A DNA stretch of 36,749 bases. Source: Bacillus sp. T33-2. Its GTDB lineage: Bacteria > Bacillota > Bacilli > Bacillales > Cytobacillaceae. Shown here one piece after another: positions 10,964 to 21,172 of this stretch (the first letter of the stretch is position 1; every line of letters begins with the position of its first letter). A program made the translations under genes and the position numbers. The stretch spans positions 1 to 36,749 of the forward strand of contig NZ_PGVB01000028.1 in NCBI RefSeq assembly GCF_002860205.1, in the 5' to 3' direction. The notes below the pieces were generated by a model that had not been told where the DNA came from, made no database searches, and saw only the letters and a list, made by a program, of their open reading frames with translations.

Positions 10964-11253
10964 AGTGGATATTCGACATTATCCACTTCTTGTGGACAAA
11001 GTTATACAAATCCCCTGAATAACCTGTCCACAGTTTATCCACAATGTGTGGATAAGAAGGAATGATCTTCTGATTTATTCAGAGTGAAAACACAAATATA
11101 ATATCAAAAAAAACAGCTTGGCGCAACGCTTTTTCATACTTTATCCACAATCCCGCTCCGCTGGGGAGCATTTTTGTCCACAAGTTTGGGTTGTGTGTCC
11201 AACCTGTCAGTAACTTCTGTGGATTGTGAAAACCCTGTCGAAACTTGTCCACA
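10964..11253. other. oriC: oriC DnaA-box array upstream of dnaA
   Basis: The 587-bp gap between dnaA and rpmH carries many DnaA boxes. I see AGTGGATAT (10964), TTATCCACT (10979), TGTGGACAA (10991), CTGTCCACA (11024), TTATCCACA (11035, perfect), TGTGGATAA (11047, perfect), TTATCCACA (11141, perfect), TTGTCCACA (11174), TGTGGATTG (11218) and TTGTCCACA (11245). The array corresponds to the upstream half of the Bacillus bipartite origin. It probably also controls dnaA transcription. No gene is visible in the gap. Confidence 0.93.
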
Positions 11254-11344
11254 GGTGTTGATTCAGGCATCTGGCTGGAACCAGCTGTTCGCGTTTTGGT
11301 CTAGCATCGGTATTGTGATTTTAGCCGGCCGCATTTTGTTGGTA

Positions 11345-11374
11345 TTGACAATTTACTGGACACCTCCTTATAAT
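11345..11374 (+). promoter_or_regulatory. promoter of rpmH
   Basis: A consensus TTGACA (11345-11350) and a consensus TATAAT (11369-11374) are separated by 18 nt. The -10 ends 50 nt before the rpmH ATG. This is one of the strongest-looking promoters in the window. Confidence 0.85.
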
Positions 11375-11424
11375 TAGAAAGAATGTCTTAACTTAAGGTC
11401 CGATTCCTCAGGGAGGTGTAATAT

Positions 11425-11559
11425 ATGAAAAGAACATATCAACCAAATAAACGTAAACACAGCAAAGTTCACGGTTTCCGCAGTCGTATGAGCTCAGCAA
11501 ACGGACGTAAAGTCCTTGCACGCCGTCGTCGTAAAGGAAGAAAAGTATTATCTGCTTAG
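11425..11559 (+). CDS. rpmH: 50S ribosomal protein L34
   Basis: L34, 44 residues, very basic, beginning [19 protein letters not shown] and ending GRKVLSA. The first gene on the rightward side of the origin. It is preceded by GGGAGGTG at a suitable distance and a consensus promoter, and followed at once by a strong terminator. In Bacillus rpmH is usually followed by rnpA; here most transcription may stop between them. Confidence 0.97.
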   Translation: MKRTYQPNKRKHSKVHGFRSRMSSANGRKVLARRRRKGRKVLSA

Positions 11560-11560
11560 G

Positions 11561-11588
11561 CCACTGAAATGTCAGTGGTCTTTTTTCT
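11561..11588 (+). terminator. intrinsic terminator after rpmH
   Basis: CCACTGA and TCAGTGG form a 7-bp stem with an AATG loop, followed by TCTTTTTTC. It begins 2 nt after the rpmH stop codon. Confidence 0.85.
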
Positions 11589-11761
11589 CTTTATTAGAAA
11601 AGCGGCATCCCCTCCTGAAGTTCCGCACATGGATGAGGGGGCACGGCTTAAGAAGTTTCCCTTTGACTGCGGCAGATCTCTGCTAAGGCGCCGGGATGAA
11701 ACCAGCTTGGTCTGGATAATAATAACTGAGGGTTTACCACTGGATCGAAGGTGTGTTGGAA

Positions 11762-12130
11762 ATGAAGAAAGAGTTGCGCATTAAGAAAAATAAAGAATTC
11801 CAGGAAGTTTTCAATAAAGGAAAGTCCTTCGCCAACAGGCAGTTCGTCGTTTATGTATTGAAAAAGCCTGGTCAGGACACCTTTCGAATCGGTCTGTCTG
11901 TAAGCAAGAAAATTGGCAATGCAGTGGTCCGGAACCAGATAAAAAGGTTGATAAGGCAGTCTTTTCATGAACTTTACGAGCACGTCCATACCGGCAATGA
12001 CTATGTAATCATCGCAAGGAAACCTGCAGCCGAAATGGGGATGGAGGAAGTAAAAAAAAGTCTGTCACATGTACTCAGGGTTGCGCGGGTTTTGAAAAAA
12101 ACCCATGCTGGCAATAATGGAGACTATTGA
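11762..12130 (+). CDS. rnpA: ribonuclease P protein component
   Basis: RnpA, 122 residues, the protein that helps RNase P RNA bind precursor tRNA and remove its 5' leader. The family motif is visible as [26 protein letters not shown], holding the RNR-type basic helix that contacts RNA. The ATG at 11762 is chosen because AAGGTG lies 8 nt before it and the protein then begins [16 protein letters not shown] (11753) and TTG (11756) in frame are alternatives. It lies about 170 bp after the rpmH terminator; no separate promoter was clear to me. Confidence 0.95.
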   Translation: MKKELRIKKNKEFQEVFNKGKSFANRQFVVYVLKKPGQDTFRIGLSVSKKIGNAVVRNQIKRLIRQSFHELYEHVHTGNDYVIIARKPAAEMGMEEVKKSLSHVLRVARVLKKTHAGNNGDY

Positions 12131-12301
12131 AAATATTTTTCGTCTTTTAAAACTTTTAAAAGCGCTTCCCCATAAAAGATGATAAAATACTCTTAAATTG
12201 CCTTTCAGTGAGTAGAACCGTAAATTTGGATATATGATGGGGACAAGCATTGGAAAAAAATTTAAACTCATGAACTCTTTGCAGTAAGGAGGAAATAACG
12301 G

Positions 12302-13078
12302 TTGAAGAAACGAATGCTATTAATAACCGGACTGCTGTTAATAATGGCGGTTTTGACAGGCTGTACGGAATATGACCAGCCGATAACTTCCGAAAGCCAG
12401 GGCTTTTGGAACGAGTATATTGTTTATCCACTATCAATGCTCATTGTGAAAATGGCTGACATTGCCTTCGGAAGCTTCGGGCTTTCGATTATTTTAGTTA
12501 CAATCATCATTCGGCTGGCCATTTTGCCATTGATGATCAAGCAGACAAAAAGTTCAAAGGCAATGCAGGCATTGCAGCCAGAGATGCAGAAACTGCGTGA
12601 AAAATACAGTTCTAAGGACCAGAAAACACAGCAAAAACTGCAGCAGGAAACAATGGCACTTTTTCAAAAGCATGGTGTTAACCCGCTCGCAGGGTGCTTC
12701 CCGCTTTTGATTCAAATGCCAATCCTGATTGGTTTTTACCACGCGATTTCACGGACAAGGGAAATTGCTGAACATAACTTCCTCTGGTTCGATCTTGGAG
12801 CACCCGACCCGTACTATCTATTGCCATTAATCGCAGGTGTGACTACATTTATCCAGCAAAAAATGATGATGGCGGGCACAGCGGAACAGAATCCGCAAAT
12901 GGCGATGATGCTTTGGCTGATGCCAATCATGATTATCGTGTTTGCGATCAATTTCCCGGCAGCCCTCTCCCTATACTGGGTAGTCGGTAACATTTTCATG
13001 ATTGTACAGACATATTTTATTAAAGGGCCGGACCTGAAAGCTTCAGCGGCCGGCAGCGCGGGAGGAGCAAAAAAGTGA
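12302..13078 (+). CDS. yidC: membrane protein insertase YidC (SpoIIIJ)
   Basis: A 258-residue YidC/Oxa1-type insertase that places proteins into the cytoplasmic membrane. In B. subtilis SpoIIIJ is also needed for sporulation signalling. A lipoprotein signal peptide is visible (hydrophobic residues 5-20, LTGC with Cys21). The conserved cytoplasmic hairpin is rich in Lys and Gln ([22 protein letters not shown]), followed by further membrane segments ([17 protein letters not shown] and the C-terminal [20 protein letters not shown]). The start is TTG after AAGGAGGAAATAACGG. Its stop overlaps the jag GTG start by 4 bp (GTGA), so yidC and jag are translationally coupled. Confidence 0.95.
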   Translation: MKKRMLLITGLLLIMAVLTGCTEYDQPITSESQGFWNEYIVYPLSMLIVKMADIAFGSFGLSIILVTIIIRLAILPLMIKQTKSSKAMQALQPEMQKLREKYSSKDQKTQQKLQQETMALFQKHGVNPLAGCFPLLIQMPILIGFYHAISRTREIAEHNFLWFDLGAPDPYYLLPLIAGVTTFIQQKMMMAGTAEQNPQMAMMLWLMPIMIIVFAINFPAALSLYWVVGNIFMIVQTYFIKGPDLKASAAGSAGGAKK

Positions 13079-13701
13079 AACAGGTGACTGCTACAGGACA
13101 AACTGTCGAAGAAGCAGTGAAATCAGCTTTAGCTCAATTACAAACAACAAAAGACCGCACAGAAATACAGATTATTGATCAAGGTAAAAAAGGGATATTC
13201 GGAATCTTCGGTTCCCGGCCGGCAGTCATAAAGGCTTCAGTCAAACCGGATGCCATTGAGGAAGCAGTAAATTACGTAAAAGCCGTTGGTGAAAATATCG
13301 GGGCTCCGGTCGAGGTTGAAGTAATTAAGGATGGGAAGAATGTCCAATTTATATTAACGGGCGATAAAATCGCCCTGTTAATTGGAAAAAGGGGCCAAAC
13401 ATTAAATTCACTTCAATATTTAACCCAGCTCGTCATTAATCGTTATTCCGAACAATATTTAACCGTTCTGCTCGATGCGGAGGATTATCGTAAGAGAAGA
13501 AATGAAACCTTGATCCAGCTTGCTGAACGGCTTGCCCAAAAAGCTGTTAAATCCGGCCAAAATGTCGCTCTTGAACCAATGCCTTCCTATGAAAGAAAAG
13601 TGATCCATACAGCGTTGATGGATAATAAAAAAATCAAAACATTTTCGGATGGCAGTGAGCCGCACCGTCACATTGTCATCTCTCCAGTAAAATCGCATTA
13701 A
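13075..13701 (+). CDS. jag: RNA-binding protein Jag (KhpB/EloR)
   Basis: A 208-residue protein with three parts in order: an N-terminal Jag domain (about 1-52, ending [14 protein letters not shown]), a type II KH domain with GxxG as GKRG (104-107), and a C-terminal R3H domain with RKVIH (174-178). It binds RNA. In streptococci its relative EloR/KhpB controls cell elongation; in B. subtilis Jag is associated with SpoIIIJ. The GTG start at 13075 overlaps yidC. A clear terminator follows, so yidC-jag closes the unit. Confidence 0.94.
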   Translation: MKQVTATGQTVEEAVKSALAQLQTTKDRTEIQIIDQGKKGIFGIFGSRPAVIKASVKPDAIEEAVNYVKAVGENIGAPVEVEVIKDGKNVQFILTGDKIALLIGKRGQTLNSLQYLTQLVINRYSEQYLTVLLDAEDYRKRRNETLIQLAERLAQKAVKSGQNVALEPMPSYERKVIHTALMDNKKIKTFSDGSEPHRHIVISPVKSH

Positions 13702-13731
13702 AATCCGGTTGTTTTTCTAACCGGATTTTTT
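13701..13731 (+). terminator. intrinsic terminator after jag
   Basis: AAATCCGGTT and AACCGGATTT form a 10-bp stem, followed by T residues. It overlaps the end of jag. Confidence 0.88.
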
Positions 13732-13806
13732 GCGCTCCTGAAAAATCCCGCTCTTGTCGTTTGATACAATCCCTTTTTCACACTCGCCAGCTCGCCTTTT
13801 TTATTT

Positions 13807-13914
13807 TTGTCCACATCTCCGGGTTCTTAATGGATGAAGGGGAATTTCGTTTTATTGTTATTCACATGTGGATAAGTTAAAATTAAAGATGTTTATTTTC
13901 GGTTTTGTGGATAA
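13807..13914. promoter_or_regulatory. DnaA-box cluster upstream of mnmE
   Basis: The 343-bp jag-mnmE gap holds four DnaA-type boxes in 108 bp: TTGTCCACA (13807-13815), TTATTCACA (13858-13866), TGTGGATAA (13867-13875, perfect, directly abutting the previous one) and TGTGGATAA (13906-13914, perfect). It lies about 2.5 kb from the main origin array. It could titrate DnaA or link mnmE expression to the replication cycle. A TATAAT at 14005-14010 could be the mnmE -10, but I see no good -35. Confidence 0.8.
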
Positions 13915-14044
13915 CACTGATAAAAACAGCGATGTTTATTTTTTTCATCAATTCAATGTGGTATTCTTGTAATTTAGGGATTCTGACCAAACATTTATTT
14001 TATATATAATTTTTTACGTACACGTTAGAAAGAGGGTGAAGAAC

Positions 14045-15430
14045 ATGGAGTTCGACACAATCGCGGCGATTTCCACTCCGATGGGGGAGGGTGCGATCGC
14101 AATCGTACGGTTAAGCGGGGATGACGCCATCCGGATCGCTGACCGCCTTTTTAAAGGAGTAAGAGGAAAAAAACTTGCCAATGCGGCATCCCATACAATT
14201 AACTACGGACATATCCTTGACCCTAAAACCGAACAAGTTGCGGAAGAGGTGATGGTCGCAGTGATGAAAGGGCCAAAAACATTCACAAAAGAAGATGTGG
14301 TGGAAATCAATTGCCACGGCGGCCTTGTTTCGGTCAACCGCGTTTTGCAGCTTGTGTTAAATGAGGGGGCGAGGCTAGCTGAGCCGGGTGAATTTACAAA
14401 ACGTGCTTTTTTGAATGGCCGTATTGATTTATCCCAGGCAGAAGCTGTCATGGATTTGATCCGGGCCAAGACCGACCGGGCGATGAATATGGCACTGGGA
14501 CAGATGGAAGGCCGCCTGTCCAAGCTGATCAGGAAGCTTCGGCAGGAAATTCTTGAAACACTCGCCCATGTTGAAGTGAATATCGATTACCCTGAATACG
14601 ATGATGTGGAGGAAATGACCCATCATATGCTTTTTGAGAAAGCGGGTTATGTCAGGAATGAAATTGAGAAACTCCTTCAGACGTCACAGCAGGGAAAAAT
14701 CCTGCGTGAAGGTTTGTCTACAGTGATTGTCGGACGTCCCAACGTAGGGAAGTCGTCATTATTAAATAGCCTCGTACATGAAAATAAAGCGATTGTTACT
14801 GATATTCCTGGAACGACCAGGGATGTAATCGAAGAATATGTGAATGTAAGGGGAGTCCCGCTCAGGCTGCTTGATACGGCCGGAATCAGGGAAACCGAGG
14901 ACATAGTGGAGAGGATTGGAGTCGAGCGCTCCCGGCAGGTTTTAAGGGAAGCTGACTTGATCCTGCTTGTGCTGAACTATTCCGATGAGCTAACCTCCGA
15001 AGATGAAAACATTTTTAAAGCCGTCGAAGGGATGGATGTCATTGTCATCGTCAATAAGACCGATTTGCCCCAGAAGATCGATATGGACAGGGTCAGGGAA
15101 CTGGCGAATGACTATAAAATGGTCACTACCTCCCTTCTTGAAGACCAGGGCATAGACGAACTGGAAGAAGCGATTGCATCTCTATTCTTCTCGGGTTCTA
15201 TTGAAGCAGGAGATATGACATATGTTTCGAACACCCGCCATATTGCCCTGCTAAACCAGGCGTTGCATTCAATTGAGGAGGCAATCAGTGGAGCGGAAGC
15301 CGGTACTCCAATTGACATTGTACAGATTGACCTCACCCGAGCCTGGGAATTGCTGGGGGAAATCATTGGGGACAGTATGCACGAAAGCCTCATAGACCAG
15401 CTATTTTCACAGTTCTGCTTAGGTAAATAA
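14045..15430 (+). CDS. mnmE: tRNA modification GTPase MnmE
   Basis: MnmE (TrmE, ThdF), 461 residues. With MnmG it installs the carboxymethylaminomethyl group on U34 of tRNAs that read split codon boxes. It has an N-terminal tetrahydrofolate-binding domain starting [25 protein letters not shown]. The helical region is interrupted by a G domain with GRPNVGKS (about 229-236), [13 protein letters not shown] and NKTD. It ends CLGK with the conserved Cys. The ATG at 14045 follows GAGGGTG with a 7-nt spacer; a GTG at 14036 would add three residues. mnmG follows after 42 bp. Confidence 0.97.
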   Translation: MEFDTIAAISTPMGEGAIAIVRLSGDDAIRIADRLFKGVRGKKLANAASHTINYGHILDPKTEQVAEEVMVAVMKGPKTFTKEDVVEINCHGGLVSVNRVLQLVLNEGARLAEPGEFTKRAFLNGRIDLSQAEAVMDLIRAKTDRAMNMALGQMEGRLSKLIRKLRQEILETLAHVEVNIDYPEYDDVEEMTHHMLFEKAGYVRNEIEKLLQTSQQGKILREGLSTVIVGRPNVGKSSLLNSLVHENKAIVTDIPGTTRDVIEEYVNVRGVPLRLLDTAGIRETEDIVERIGVERSRQVLREADLILLVLNYSDELTSEDENIFKAVEGMDVIVIVNKTDLPQKIDMDRVRELANDYKMVTTSLLEDQGIDELEEAIASLFFSGSIEAGDMTYVSNTRHIALLNQALHSIEEAISGAEAGTPIDIVQIDLTRAWELLGEIIGDSMHESLIDQLFSQFCLGK

Positions 15431-15472
15431 TATCGTACGATAAATGATGAAAAAATAAAGGAGGAAGCCAGA

Positions 15473-17362
15473 ATGCAATATGAAGCAGGCAGTTATGATG
15501 TCATTGTAATTGGTGCCGGCCACGCAGGGGTAGAAGCAGGACTTGCTTCTGCCCGTATGGGTGCCAGCACATTAATGATTACGATAAATCTTGATATGAT
15601 TGCATTTATGCCATGCAACCCGTCGGTGGGCGGACCTGCGAAAGGGATCGTTGTCCGGGAAATCGACGCCCTTGGCGGGGAAATGGGCAGAAACATTGAT
15701 AAAACCTACATTCAAATGAGGATGTTGAATACCGGGAAAGGACCGGCTGTAAGGGCGCTGCGTGCTCAGGCAGATAAATTTCTATACCAGAGTGAAATGA
15801 AAACGACACTTGAAAATGAAGAAAACCTGACATTGGTCCAGGGCATGGTCGAAAGGCTGATTGTTGAGGGCGGAGTCTGCAAAGGGGTGGTTACGAAAAC
15901 TGGTGCAGTTTATCATGCCAAGACAGTTGTAGTGACAACAGGAACCTATTTGCGCGGGGAAATTATTTTAGGTGAATTGAAATATTCAAGCGGACCGAAC
16001 AACCAGCAGCCTTCCATTAAGCTTTCTGAACATCTTGAGGAACTGGGCTTTGATCTCGTTCGGTTTAAAACAGGGACCCCTCCTCGTGTCCACAGCCATA
16101 CGATCGATTATTCAAAAACAGAAATCCAGCCTGGGGATGAAGTCCCGAGGGCATTTTCGTATGAGACGACAAAGTTTATTACAGACCAGCTGCCATGCTG
16201 GCTGACCTATACCAATGAAAGAACCCATCAGCTTATTGATGATAATTTGCACCGCTCTCCCATGTATTCAGGGATGATCAAGGGGACGGGGCCACGCTAC
16301 TGCCCATCCATTGAAGATAAAGTCGTCAGGTTCAATGACAAGCCAAGGCACCAGATCTTTCTCGAGCCTGAAGGCCGGAACACGAATGAAGTTTACGTCC
16401 AAGGCTTGTCGACAAGCCTTCCGGAGGATGTGCAGCAAAGAATACTAAAAACAATTCCGGGCCTTGAGAACGTGCAAATGATGCGTGCAGGCTATGCAAT
16501 CGAGTATGATGCAATTGTGCCGACTCAGCTATGGCCGACCCTTGAAACGAAAAAAGTGAAAAACCTGTACACTGCCGGCCAGATTAATGGAACATCAGGC
16601 TACGAAGAAGCCGCAGGCCAGGGGATCATGGCAGGAATTAATGCAGGAAGAAGGGCTCTTGGCAAGGAAGAAGTCATTTTACGCCGTTCCGACGCATACA
16701 TTGGTGTGTTAATTGATGACCTTGTTACAAAAGGGACAAATGAACCATACCGTCTTTTAACCTCCCGTGCAGAATACCGATTGTTGCTGCGGCATGACAA
16801 TGCTGATTTGAGGCTTACTGAAATTGGCCGGGAGCTTGGATTGATTCGTGATGACAGATATGAAAGATTCCTTGCTAAAAAAGCAGCGATAGAAACAGAG
16901 AAAGTGCGACTTCAATCGATTATCATCAAGCCGTCAAAAGAAGTTCAGGAACTTGTCCAATCCTTGGGCGGCAGCGAATTGAAGGATGGAGTCCGGGCAT
17001 CGGATCTGTTGAAGCGCCCAGAAATGTCATATGGGCATATCCATCAACTTGTCCCTGCAGAGCAACAAGTGGATCCTGATGTAACCGAACAAGTGGAAAT
17101 CCAAATAAAATATGAGGGTTATATCGAAAAATCACTGCAGCAAGTTGACCGCCTCAAAAAGATGGAAGATAAGAAAATTCCTGAGAACATCGATTATGAT
17201 GCAATCACCGGTCTGGCTTCAGAAGCGCGCCAAAAATTGAAGCAAGTCCGGCCGCTCTCAATTGCCCAGGCATCCCGTATATCCGGAGTGAATCCTGCCG
17301 ATATCTCCATTCTGCTCGTATATATTGAACAGGGCCGCATCGCGAAAGTGTCAAATGACTGA
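15473..17362 (+). CDS. mnmG: tRNA uridine-5-carboxymethylaminomethyl(34) synthesis enzyme MnmG
   Basis: MnmG (GidA), 629 residues, the FAD-dependent partner of MnmE in wobble-uridine modification. The dinucleotide-binding motif is [12 protein letters not shown] (about 12-23). Family blocks [19 protein letters not shown] and [21 protein letters not shown] are intact, and the C-terminal helical domain is complete. The ATG follows AAGGAGG with a good spacer. It sits between mnmE and rsmG with no terminator, forming an mnmE-mnmG-rsmG unit. Confidence 0.98.
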   Translation: MQYEAGSYDVIVIGAGHAGVEAGLASARMGASTLMITINLDMIAFMPCNPSVGGPAKGIVVREIDALGGEMGRNIDKTYIQMRMLNTGKGPAVRALRAQADKFLYQSEMKTTLENEENLTLVQGMVERLIVEGGVCKGVVTKTGAVYHAKTVVVTTGTYLRGEIILGELKYSSGPNNQQPSIKLSEHLEELGFDLVRFKTGTPPRVHSHTIDYSKTEIQPGDEVPRAFSYETTKFITDQLPCWLTYTNERTHQLIDDNLHRSPMYSGMIKGTGPRYCPSIEDKVVRFNDKPRHQIFLEPEGRNTNEVYVQGLSTSLPEDVQQRILKTIPGLENVQMMRAGYAIEYDAIVPTQLWPTLETKKVKNLYTAGQINGTSGYEEAAGQGIMAGINAGRRALGKEEVILRRSDAYIGVLIDDLVTKGTNEPYRLLTSRAEYRLLLRHDNADLRLTEIGRELGLIRDDRYERFLAKKAAIETEKVRLQSIIIKPSKEVQELVQSLGGSELKDGVRASDLLKRPEMSYGHIHQLVPAEQQVDPDVTEQVEIQIKYEGYIEKSLQQVDRLKKMEDKKIPENIDYDAITGLASEARQKLKQVRPLSIAQASRISGVNPADISILLVYIEQGRIAKVSND

Positions 17363-17391
17363 TCATATTTAGCTGGAAAGGATATTCTGCA

Positions 17392-18108
17392 ATGAATGCC
17401 GAAAAATTTCAATCTATGCTTGCTGAGAAGGGTATTACACTTTCTCAGCGGCAAATGGACCAATTCGATCAATACTACCATACACTCGTTGAGTGGAATG
17501 AGAAAATGAATTTAACAGCGATTACGGAAAAACCAGATGTGTATTTAAAGCATTTTTATGATTCAATCACAGCGGCCTTTTATTTTGATTTCAATCAGCC
17601 ATTTAAAATTTGTGACGTGGGCGCAGGAGCCGGATTTCCGAGTATCCCGATCAAGATTGCTTTTCCAGAGCTTCGGGTTACCATTGTCGATTCGCTGAAC
17701 AAACGAATTTCTTTTTTAGAGCATCTTGCAAAGACACTGGAATTGTCCAATGTCTCGTTCATTCATGACCGGGCAGAAACTTTTGGAAAAAATCCGGACC
17801 ATAGGGAACAATACGATATTGTGATGGCGAGGGCCGTTGCAAGAATGTCTGTATTGAGTGAATTGTGCCTCCCCCTAGTAAAGCCGGGGGGTGTGTTTAT
17901 TGCCATGAAAGGCGTTCAGGGGAAAGAAGAATTGGAGGCCGGGCGGAAGGCAATTGATGTTTTTGGCGGAAAAATTGCTGAAGTACACTCCTTTAAGCTG
18001 CCGGTTGAGGAAAGTGAACGGAATATCCTTATACTAAAAAAACAAAAACCGACACCAAAGCAATACCCACGGAAGCCTGGAACCCCAAATAAAATGCCTA
18101 TCGAGTAG
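17392..18108 (+). CDS. rsmG: 16S rRNA (guanine(527)-N7)-methyltransferase RsmG
   Basis: RsmG (GidB), 238 residues, which methylates N7 of a guanine in the 530 loop of 16S rRNA using S-adenosylmethionine. The SAM-binding loop is [16 protein letters not shown] (about 74-89). Further family features are [14 protein letters not shown] and [22 protein letters not shown]. It starts 29 bp after mnmG, behind GGAAAGGA. It is the last gene before the parABS-noc block. Confidence 0.96.
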   Translation: MNAEKFQSMLAEKGITLSQRQMDQFDQYYHTLVEWNEKMNLTAITEKPDVYLKHFYDSITAAFYFDFNQPFKICDVGAGAGFPSIPIKIAFPELRVTIVDSLNKRISFLEHLAKTLELSNVSFIHDRAETFGKNPDHREQYDIVMARAVARMSVLSELCLPLVKPGGVFIAMKGVQGKEELEAGRKAIDVFGGKIAEVHSFKLPVEESERNILILKKQKPTPKQYPRKPGTPNKMPIE

Positions 18109-18206
18109 AAATTTTTACGTATGCAGCTGAGCGGATGGCCTGCACATGCTGGCCCTGGATAGGCGTAGCATATGAAGACGTTTCTTCAGCTCTTGTTTTG
18201 TGTCTA

Positions 18207-18233
18207 TTTACAATACGAAAATTAGTTTATAAT
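18207..18233 (+). promoter_or_regulatory. putative promoter of noc
   Basis: TTTACA (18207-18212) and a consensus TATAAT (18228-18233) are separated by 15 nt, which is short. It lies about 75 nt upstream of noc. The rsmG-noc gap also holds an imperfect palindrome around 18137-18154. Confidence 0.45.
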
Positions 18234-18308
18234 GTAGTATATAGGCAGGAACATGTCATTTTTATAGAGAATATGTAATAGGGAGTTTCATAAAGGTGGT
18301 GTAGGGTG

Positions 18309-19160
18309 ATGAAACCTTCTTTTTCGCGGTTTTTGCGCCTGGGGGAAAAGGAAGAACAACTAGAAGTGGAAAAAACGGGTGAGAACGAAGAAATAAAAAA
18401 AATCCCGATTGACCATATTGTCCCAAACAGATTTCAGCCAAGAACAATTTTTGATGATGACAAAATAGAAGAGCTGGCACGGACAATCCATACGCATGGG
18501 GTCATCCAGCCAATTGTCGTCCGGGAGTTTGACCGCAACCAGTACGAAATCATCGCTGGTGAACGCAGGTGGAGGGCCATGAAAAAACTGGAGTGGAAAG
18601 AAGTCCCCGCCATCATAAAGAATTTAACTGATACTGAAACTGCGTCGGTAGCATTAATTGAAAACCTTCAACGGGAAGAGCTGTCACCAATAGAGGAAGC
18701 AATTGCGTATGGTAAATTATTGGAAATCCATAGTTTAACTCAGGAAGCACTTGCCCAGCGTCTAGGTAAAGGCCAATCCACCGTTGCGAACAAACTCCGT
18801 TTACTAAAGCTTCCTCAAGAAATACAGGATGCATTATTAAATAAATTGATTACAGAACGGCACGCCCGTTCGCTCATTCCGCTTAAAGATCCTGAAAAAC
18901 AAGTCCTTTTACTTAATGAAATCATTGAAAAAAATCTGAATGTCAAACAGACCGAGGAACGGGTCGTAAAAATGCTAACTCCACCAGAAGAACAGCCAAA
19001 GCCAAAAAGGAAAGCGTTCAGCAAGGACATGCGGATTGCGGTGAATACGATTCGCCAGTCTTTATCGATGGTATCTGACAGTGGCATAAATCTTAAATCA
19101 GAAGAAGCGGAATTTGAAGACTACTATCAAATCACGATTAAAATTCCGAAAAAGAAATAA
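18309..19160 (+). CDS. noc: nucleoid occlusion protein Noc
   Basis: Noc, 283 residues, a ParB paralogue that binds its own sites and keeps the division machinery from assembling over the chromosome. The N-terminal [12 protein letters not shown] looks like the amphipathic membrane-binding helix described for B. subtilis Noc. The CTP-binding fold shows [28 protein letters not shown] (84-90) and [14 protein letters not shown] (118-131). A helix-turn-helix follows ([21 protein letters not shown]). The ATG at 18309 is preferred over the adjacent GTG because it matches the family length. It is separated from soj by a terminator, which sets it apart from its paralogue spo0J. Confidence 0.95.
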   Translation: MKPSFSRFLRLGEKEEQLEVEKTGENEEIKKIPIDHIVPNRFQPRTIFDDDKIEELARTIHTHGVIQPIVVREFDRNQYEIIAGERRWRAMKKLEWKEVPAIIKNLTDTETASVALIENLQREELSPIEEAIAYGKLLEIHSLTQEALAQRLGKGQSTVANKLRLLKLPQEIQDALLNKLITERHARSLIPLKDPEKQVLLLNEIIEKNLNVKQTEERVVKMLTPPEEQPKPKRKAFSKDMRIAVNTIRQSLSMVSDSGINLKSEEAEFEDYYQITIKIPKKK

Positions 19161-19171
19161 TTTGACAGATT

Positions 19172-19206
19172 GTGAGGACTTATTCGAGTTCTCACTTTTT
19201 TATTTT
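19172..19206 (+). terminator. intrinsic terminator after noc
   Basis: GTGAGGACT and AGTTCTCAC form a 9-bp stem (one G-T pair) with a 6-nt loop, followed by TTTTTTATTTT. Confidence 0.85.
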
Positions 19207-19389
19207 AATAAAAATCTGTTCGCTTTCTGGATTCATGATAAAATAGAATACATGATTGTTTTTCCCGTGAATAACTGGCCACCTAGCCTGTTGTTTCATG
19301 GGAATGCCCATAAATATGCATTCTGTCTTTCTTTTTCCCATGATAACAGAAAGATGGAGATATTGATGGTTTTGAAGGTAGGTGACAAT

Positions 19390-20151
19390 ATGGGTAAAAT
19401 CCTTGCAATAGCAAATCAAAAAGGGGGAGTCGGAAAGACAACCACCTCAGTAAATCTTGGGGCATGCCTGGCTTACATAGGGAAAAAGGTTTTGCTGGTC
19501 GATATCGACCCTCAGGGAAATGCCACAAGCGGTGTCGGAATCGAAAAAGCTGATGTAAATGAATGCATTTATGATGTGCTCGTCGATGATGTGGAAGCAC
19601 GAGCAGTGATCCATCCGACAGCTGTGGAAAACCTGTACACCATGCCGGCGACGATCCAGCTGGCAGGCGCCGAAATAGAGCTGGTACCGACGATTTCGAG
19701 AGAAGTAAGGCTAAAACGCGCTCTGGAGGAAGTCAAGAGCCATTATGATTATATCCTGATTGATTGTCCTCCTTCACTTGGCCTGTTGACCATTAACGCT
19801 TTAACCGCATCAGACGCAGTTCTTATTCCGGTCCAATGCGAATACTACGCGCTTGAGGGATTAAGCCAGCTGTTAAATACCGTCCGGCTTGTTCAAAAAC
19901 ACCTCAACCACGACCTGAAAATCGAAGGTGTTCTGTTGACAATGCTGGATGCGAGGACAAATTTAGGCATTCAGGTCATTGAAGAGGTTAAAAAATATTT
20001 TCAGGATAAAGTATATAAAACGGTCATCCCGCGGAACGTCCGGCTAAGCGAAGCTCCAAGCCATGGAGAACCTATTATCATTTATGATCCAAAATCACGC
20101 GGCGCTGAGGTTTATCTAGATCTGGCAAAGGAAGTGGTTTCAAATGGCTAA
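19390..20151 (+). CDS. soj: chromosome partitioning ATPase Soj (ParA)
   Basis: Soj, 253 residues, a deviant Walker-type ATPase that works with Spo0J in origin segregation and also modulates DnaA. The P-loop is KGGVGKTT (11-18), and VDIDPQGNAT and IDCPPSLGLLT are present. The ATG at 19390 is preceded by AGGTAGGTGA and gives exactly the length I recall for B. subtilis Soj. The frame is open further upstream into noc, but that part has no ParA similarity and crosses the noc terminator. Its stop overlaps the spo0J start by 8 bp, so the pair is translationally coupled. Confidence 0.96.
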   Translation: MGKILAIANQKGGVGKTTTSVNLGACLAYIGKKVLLVDIDPQGNATSGVGIEKADVNECIYDVLVDDVEARAVIHPTAVENLYTMPATIQLAGAEIELVPTISREVRLKRALEEVKSHYDYILIDCPPSLGLLTINALTASDAVLIPVQCEYYALEGLSQLLNTVRLVQKHLNHDLKIEGVLLTMLDARTNLGIQVIEEVKKYFQDKVYKTVIPRNVRLSEAPSHGEPIIIYDPKSRGAEVYLDLAKEVVSNG

Positions 20152-20995
20152 AGGATTAGGTAAAGGATTGGATGCTTTTTTTTCAAATATGGAAGCCGGC
20201 AAAGAAGAATCTGTCCAGGAAATACCAGTTAAAGAAATACGGCCAAATCCTTACCAGCCGCGCAAAGTTTTCCAAAAGGAAGCCATTGAAGAGTTAAAGC
20301 AGTCGATCCTGGAGCATGGGATATTACAGCCTTTAATCGTCCGAAAAAGCATTAAAGGATATGAAATTGTTGTTGGTGAACGGCGGTTTAGGGCTGCAAA
20401 AGAAGCAAAATTGGCAAAAGTCCCTGCCGTTGTCAGAGAATTGTCGGAGCAGCAAATGATGGAACTTGCGGTTCTGGAGAATTTGCAAAGGGAAGATTTG
20501 AATCCGATTGAGGAAGGCACGGCTTATCAGTTGTTAATGGAAAAGCTGGATCTCACACAGGAGGAGCTGGCAAAAAGGTTGGGGAAAAGCCGGCCCCATC
20601 TTGCGAATCATATCCGCCTTTTATCCTTGCCGCCTAAAATTCAGGAGTTGATTTCAGATGGCAAGATTACGATGGGCCATGGGAGGGCCTTGCTCGGATT
20701 AAGAAAAAAAGAAAAACTCACGGCATTGGTCGAAAAAACGCTGAAAGAAAACCTGAATGTGCGCCAGCTTGAACAGTTAATCCAGCAGCTGAATGAAATT
20801 GTTCCACGTGAAACAAAGAAAGAAAAACAGAAAAAAGATGTATTTATTCGTGAACAAGAAAGTCTCCTCCGTGAACGGTTTGGTACGACTGTGAATATCA
20901 GGAAGTCAAAGAACAAAGGGAAAATCGAAATTGAATTTTTTTCCAGTTCTGATTTGGAACGAATTCTTGAATTACTTGAGAGGAACAATTCCTGA
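20144..20995 (+). CDS. spo0J: chromosome partitioning protein Spo0J (ParB)
   Basis: Spo0J/ParB, 283 residues, a CTP-dependent DNA clamp that loads at parS, spreads and recruits SMC condensin. The N-terminus MAKGLGKGLDAFF is the Soj-interacting peptide. CTP-binding motifs include IRPNPYQPRK, HGILQPLIVRK, GERRFRA (78-84) and ENLQREDLNPIEEG. The parS-reading helix-turn-helix is LTQEELAKRLGKSRPHLANH. A perfect parS site lies inside the coding sequence at 20800-20815. It overlaps soj by 8 bp. Confidence 0.97.
   Translation: MAKGLGKGLDAFFSNMEAGKEESVQEIPVKEIRPNPYQPRKVFQKEAIEELKQSILEHGILQPLIVRKSIKGYEIVVGERRFRAAKEAKLAKVPAVVRELSEQQMMELAVLENLQREDLNPIEEGTAYQLLMEKLDLTQEELAKRLGKSRPHLANHIRLLSLPPKIQELISDGKITMGHGRALLGLRKKEKLTALVEKTLKENLNVRQLEQLIQQLNEIVPRETKKEKQKKDVFIREQESLLRERFGTTVNIRKSKNKGKIEIEFFSSSDLERILELLERNNS
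20800..20815. promoter_or_regulatory. parS: parS site inside spo0J
   Basis: TGTTCCACGTGAAACA is identical to the 16-bp B. subtilis parS consensus. It lies within spo0J, as in B. subtilis, and would be a loading site for the ParB clamp encoded around it. Confidence 0.96.
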
Positions 20996-21023
20996 ACCAT
21001 CAGCATTGATGGTTTATTTTTTT
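20995..21023 (+). terminator. intrinsic terminator after spo0J
   Basis: AACCATCA and TGATGGTT form an 8-bp stem with a GCAT loop, followed by TATTTTTTT. It starts within the spo0J stop codon. Confidence 0.9.
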
Positions 21024-21172
21024 AATATAACGTTCCCCGCGAAACTTTCTTTTTAAGAAATTTGAGTGGCAGGCTATTTTAATAAATAGTTGTGATAAGT
21101 GATCCTTTCATGATAGTTTAAGATTATTGGATTTTTCGTGAGTCGAAATATAAATCAAAGGTGAAGTTTCTG

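Noticed and set aside
19114-19389. Long N-terminal extension of soj
   Set aside because: The frame is open, but it overlaps the end of noc and crosses the noc terminator, and it has no ParA character. The ATG at 19390 has a good ribosome-binding site and gives the family length.
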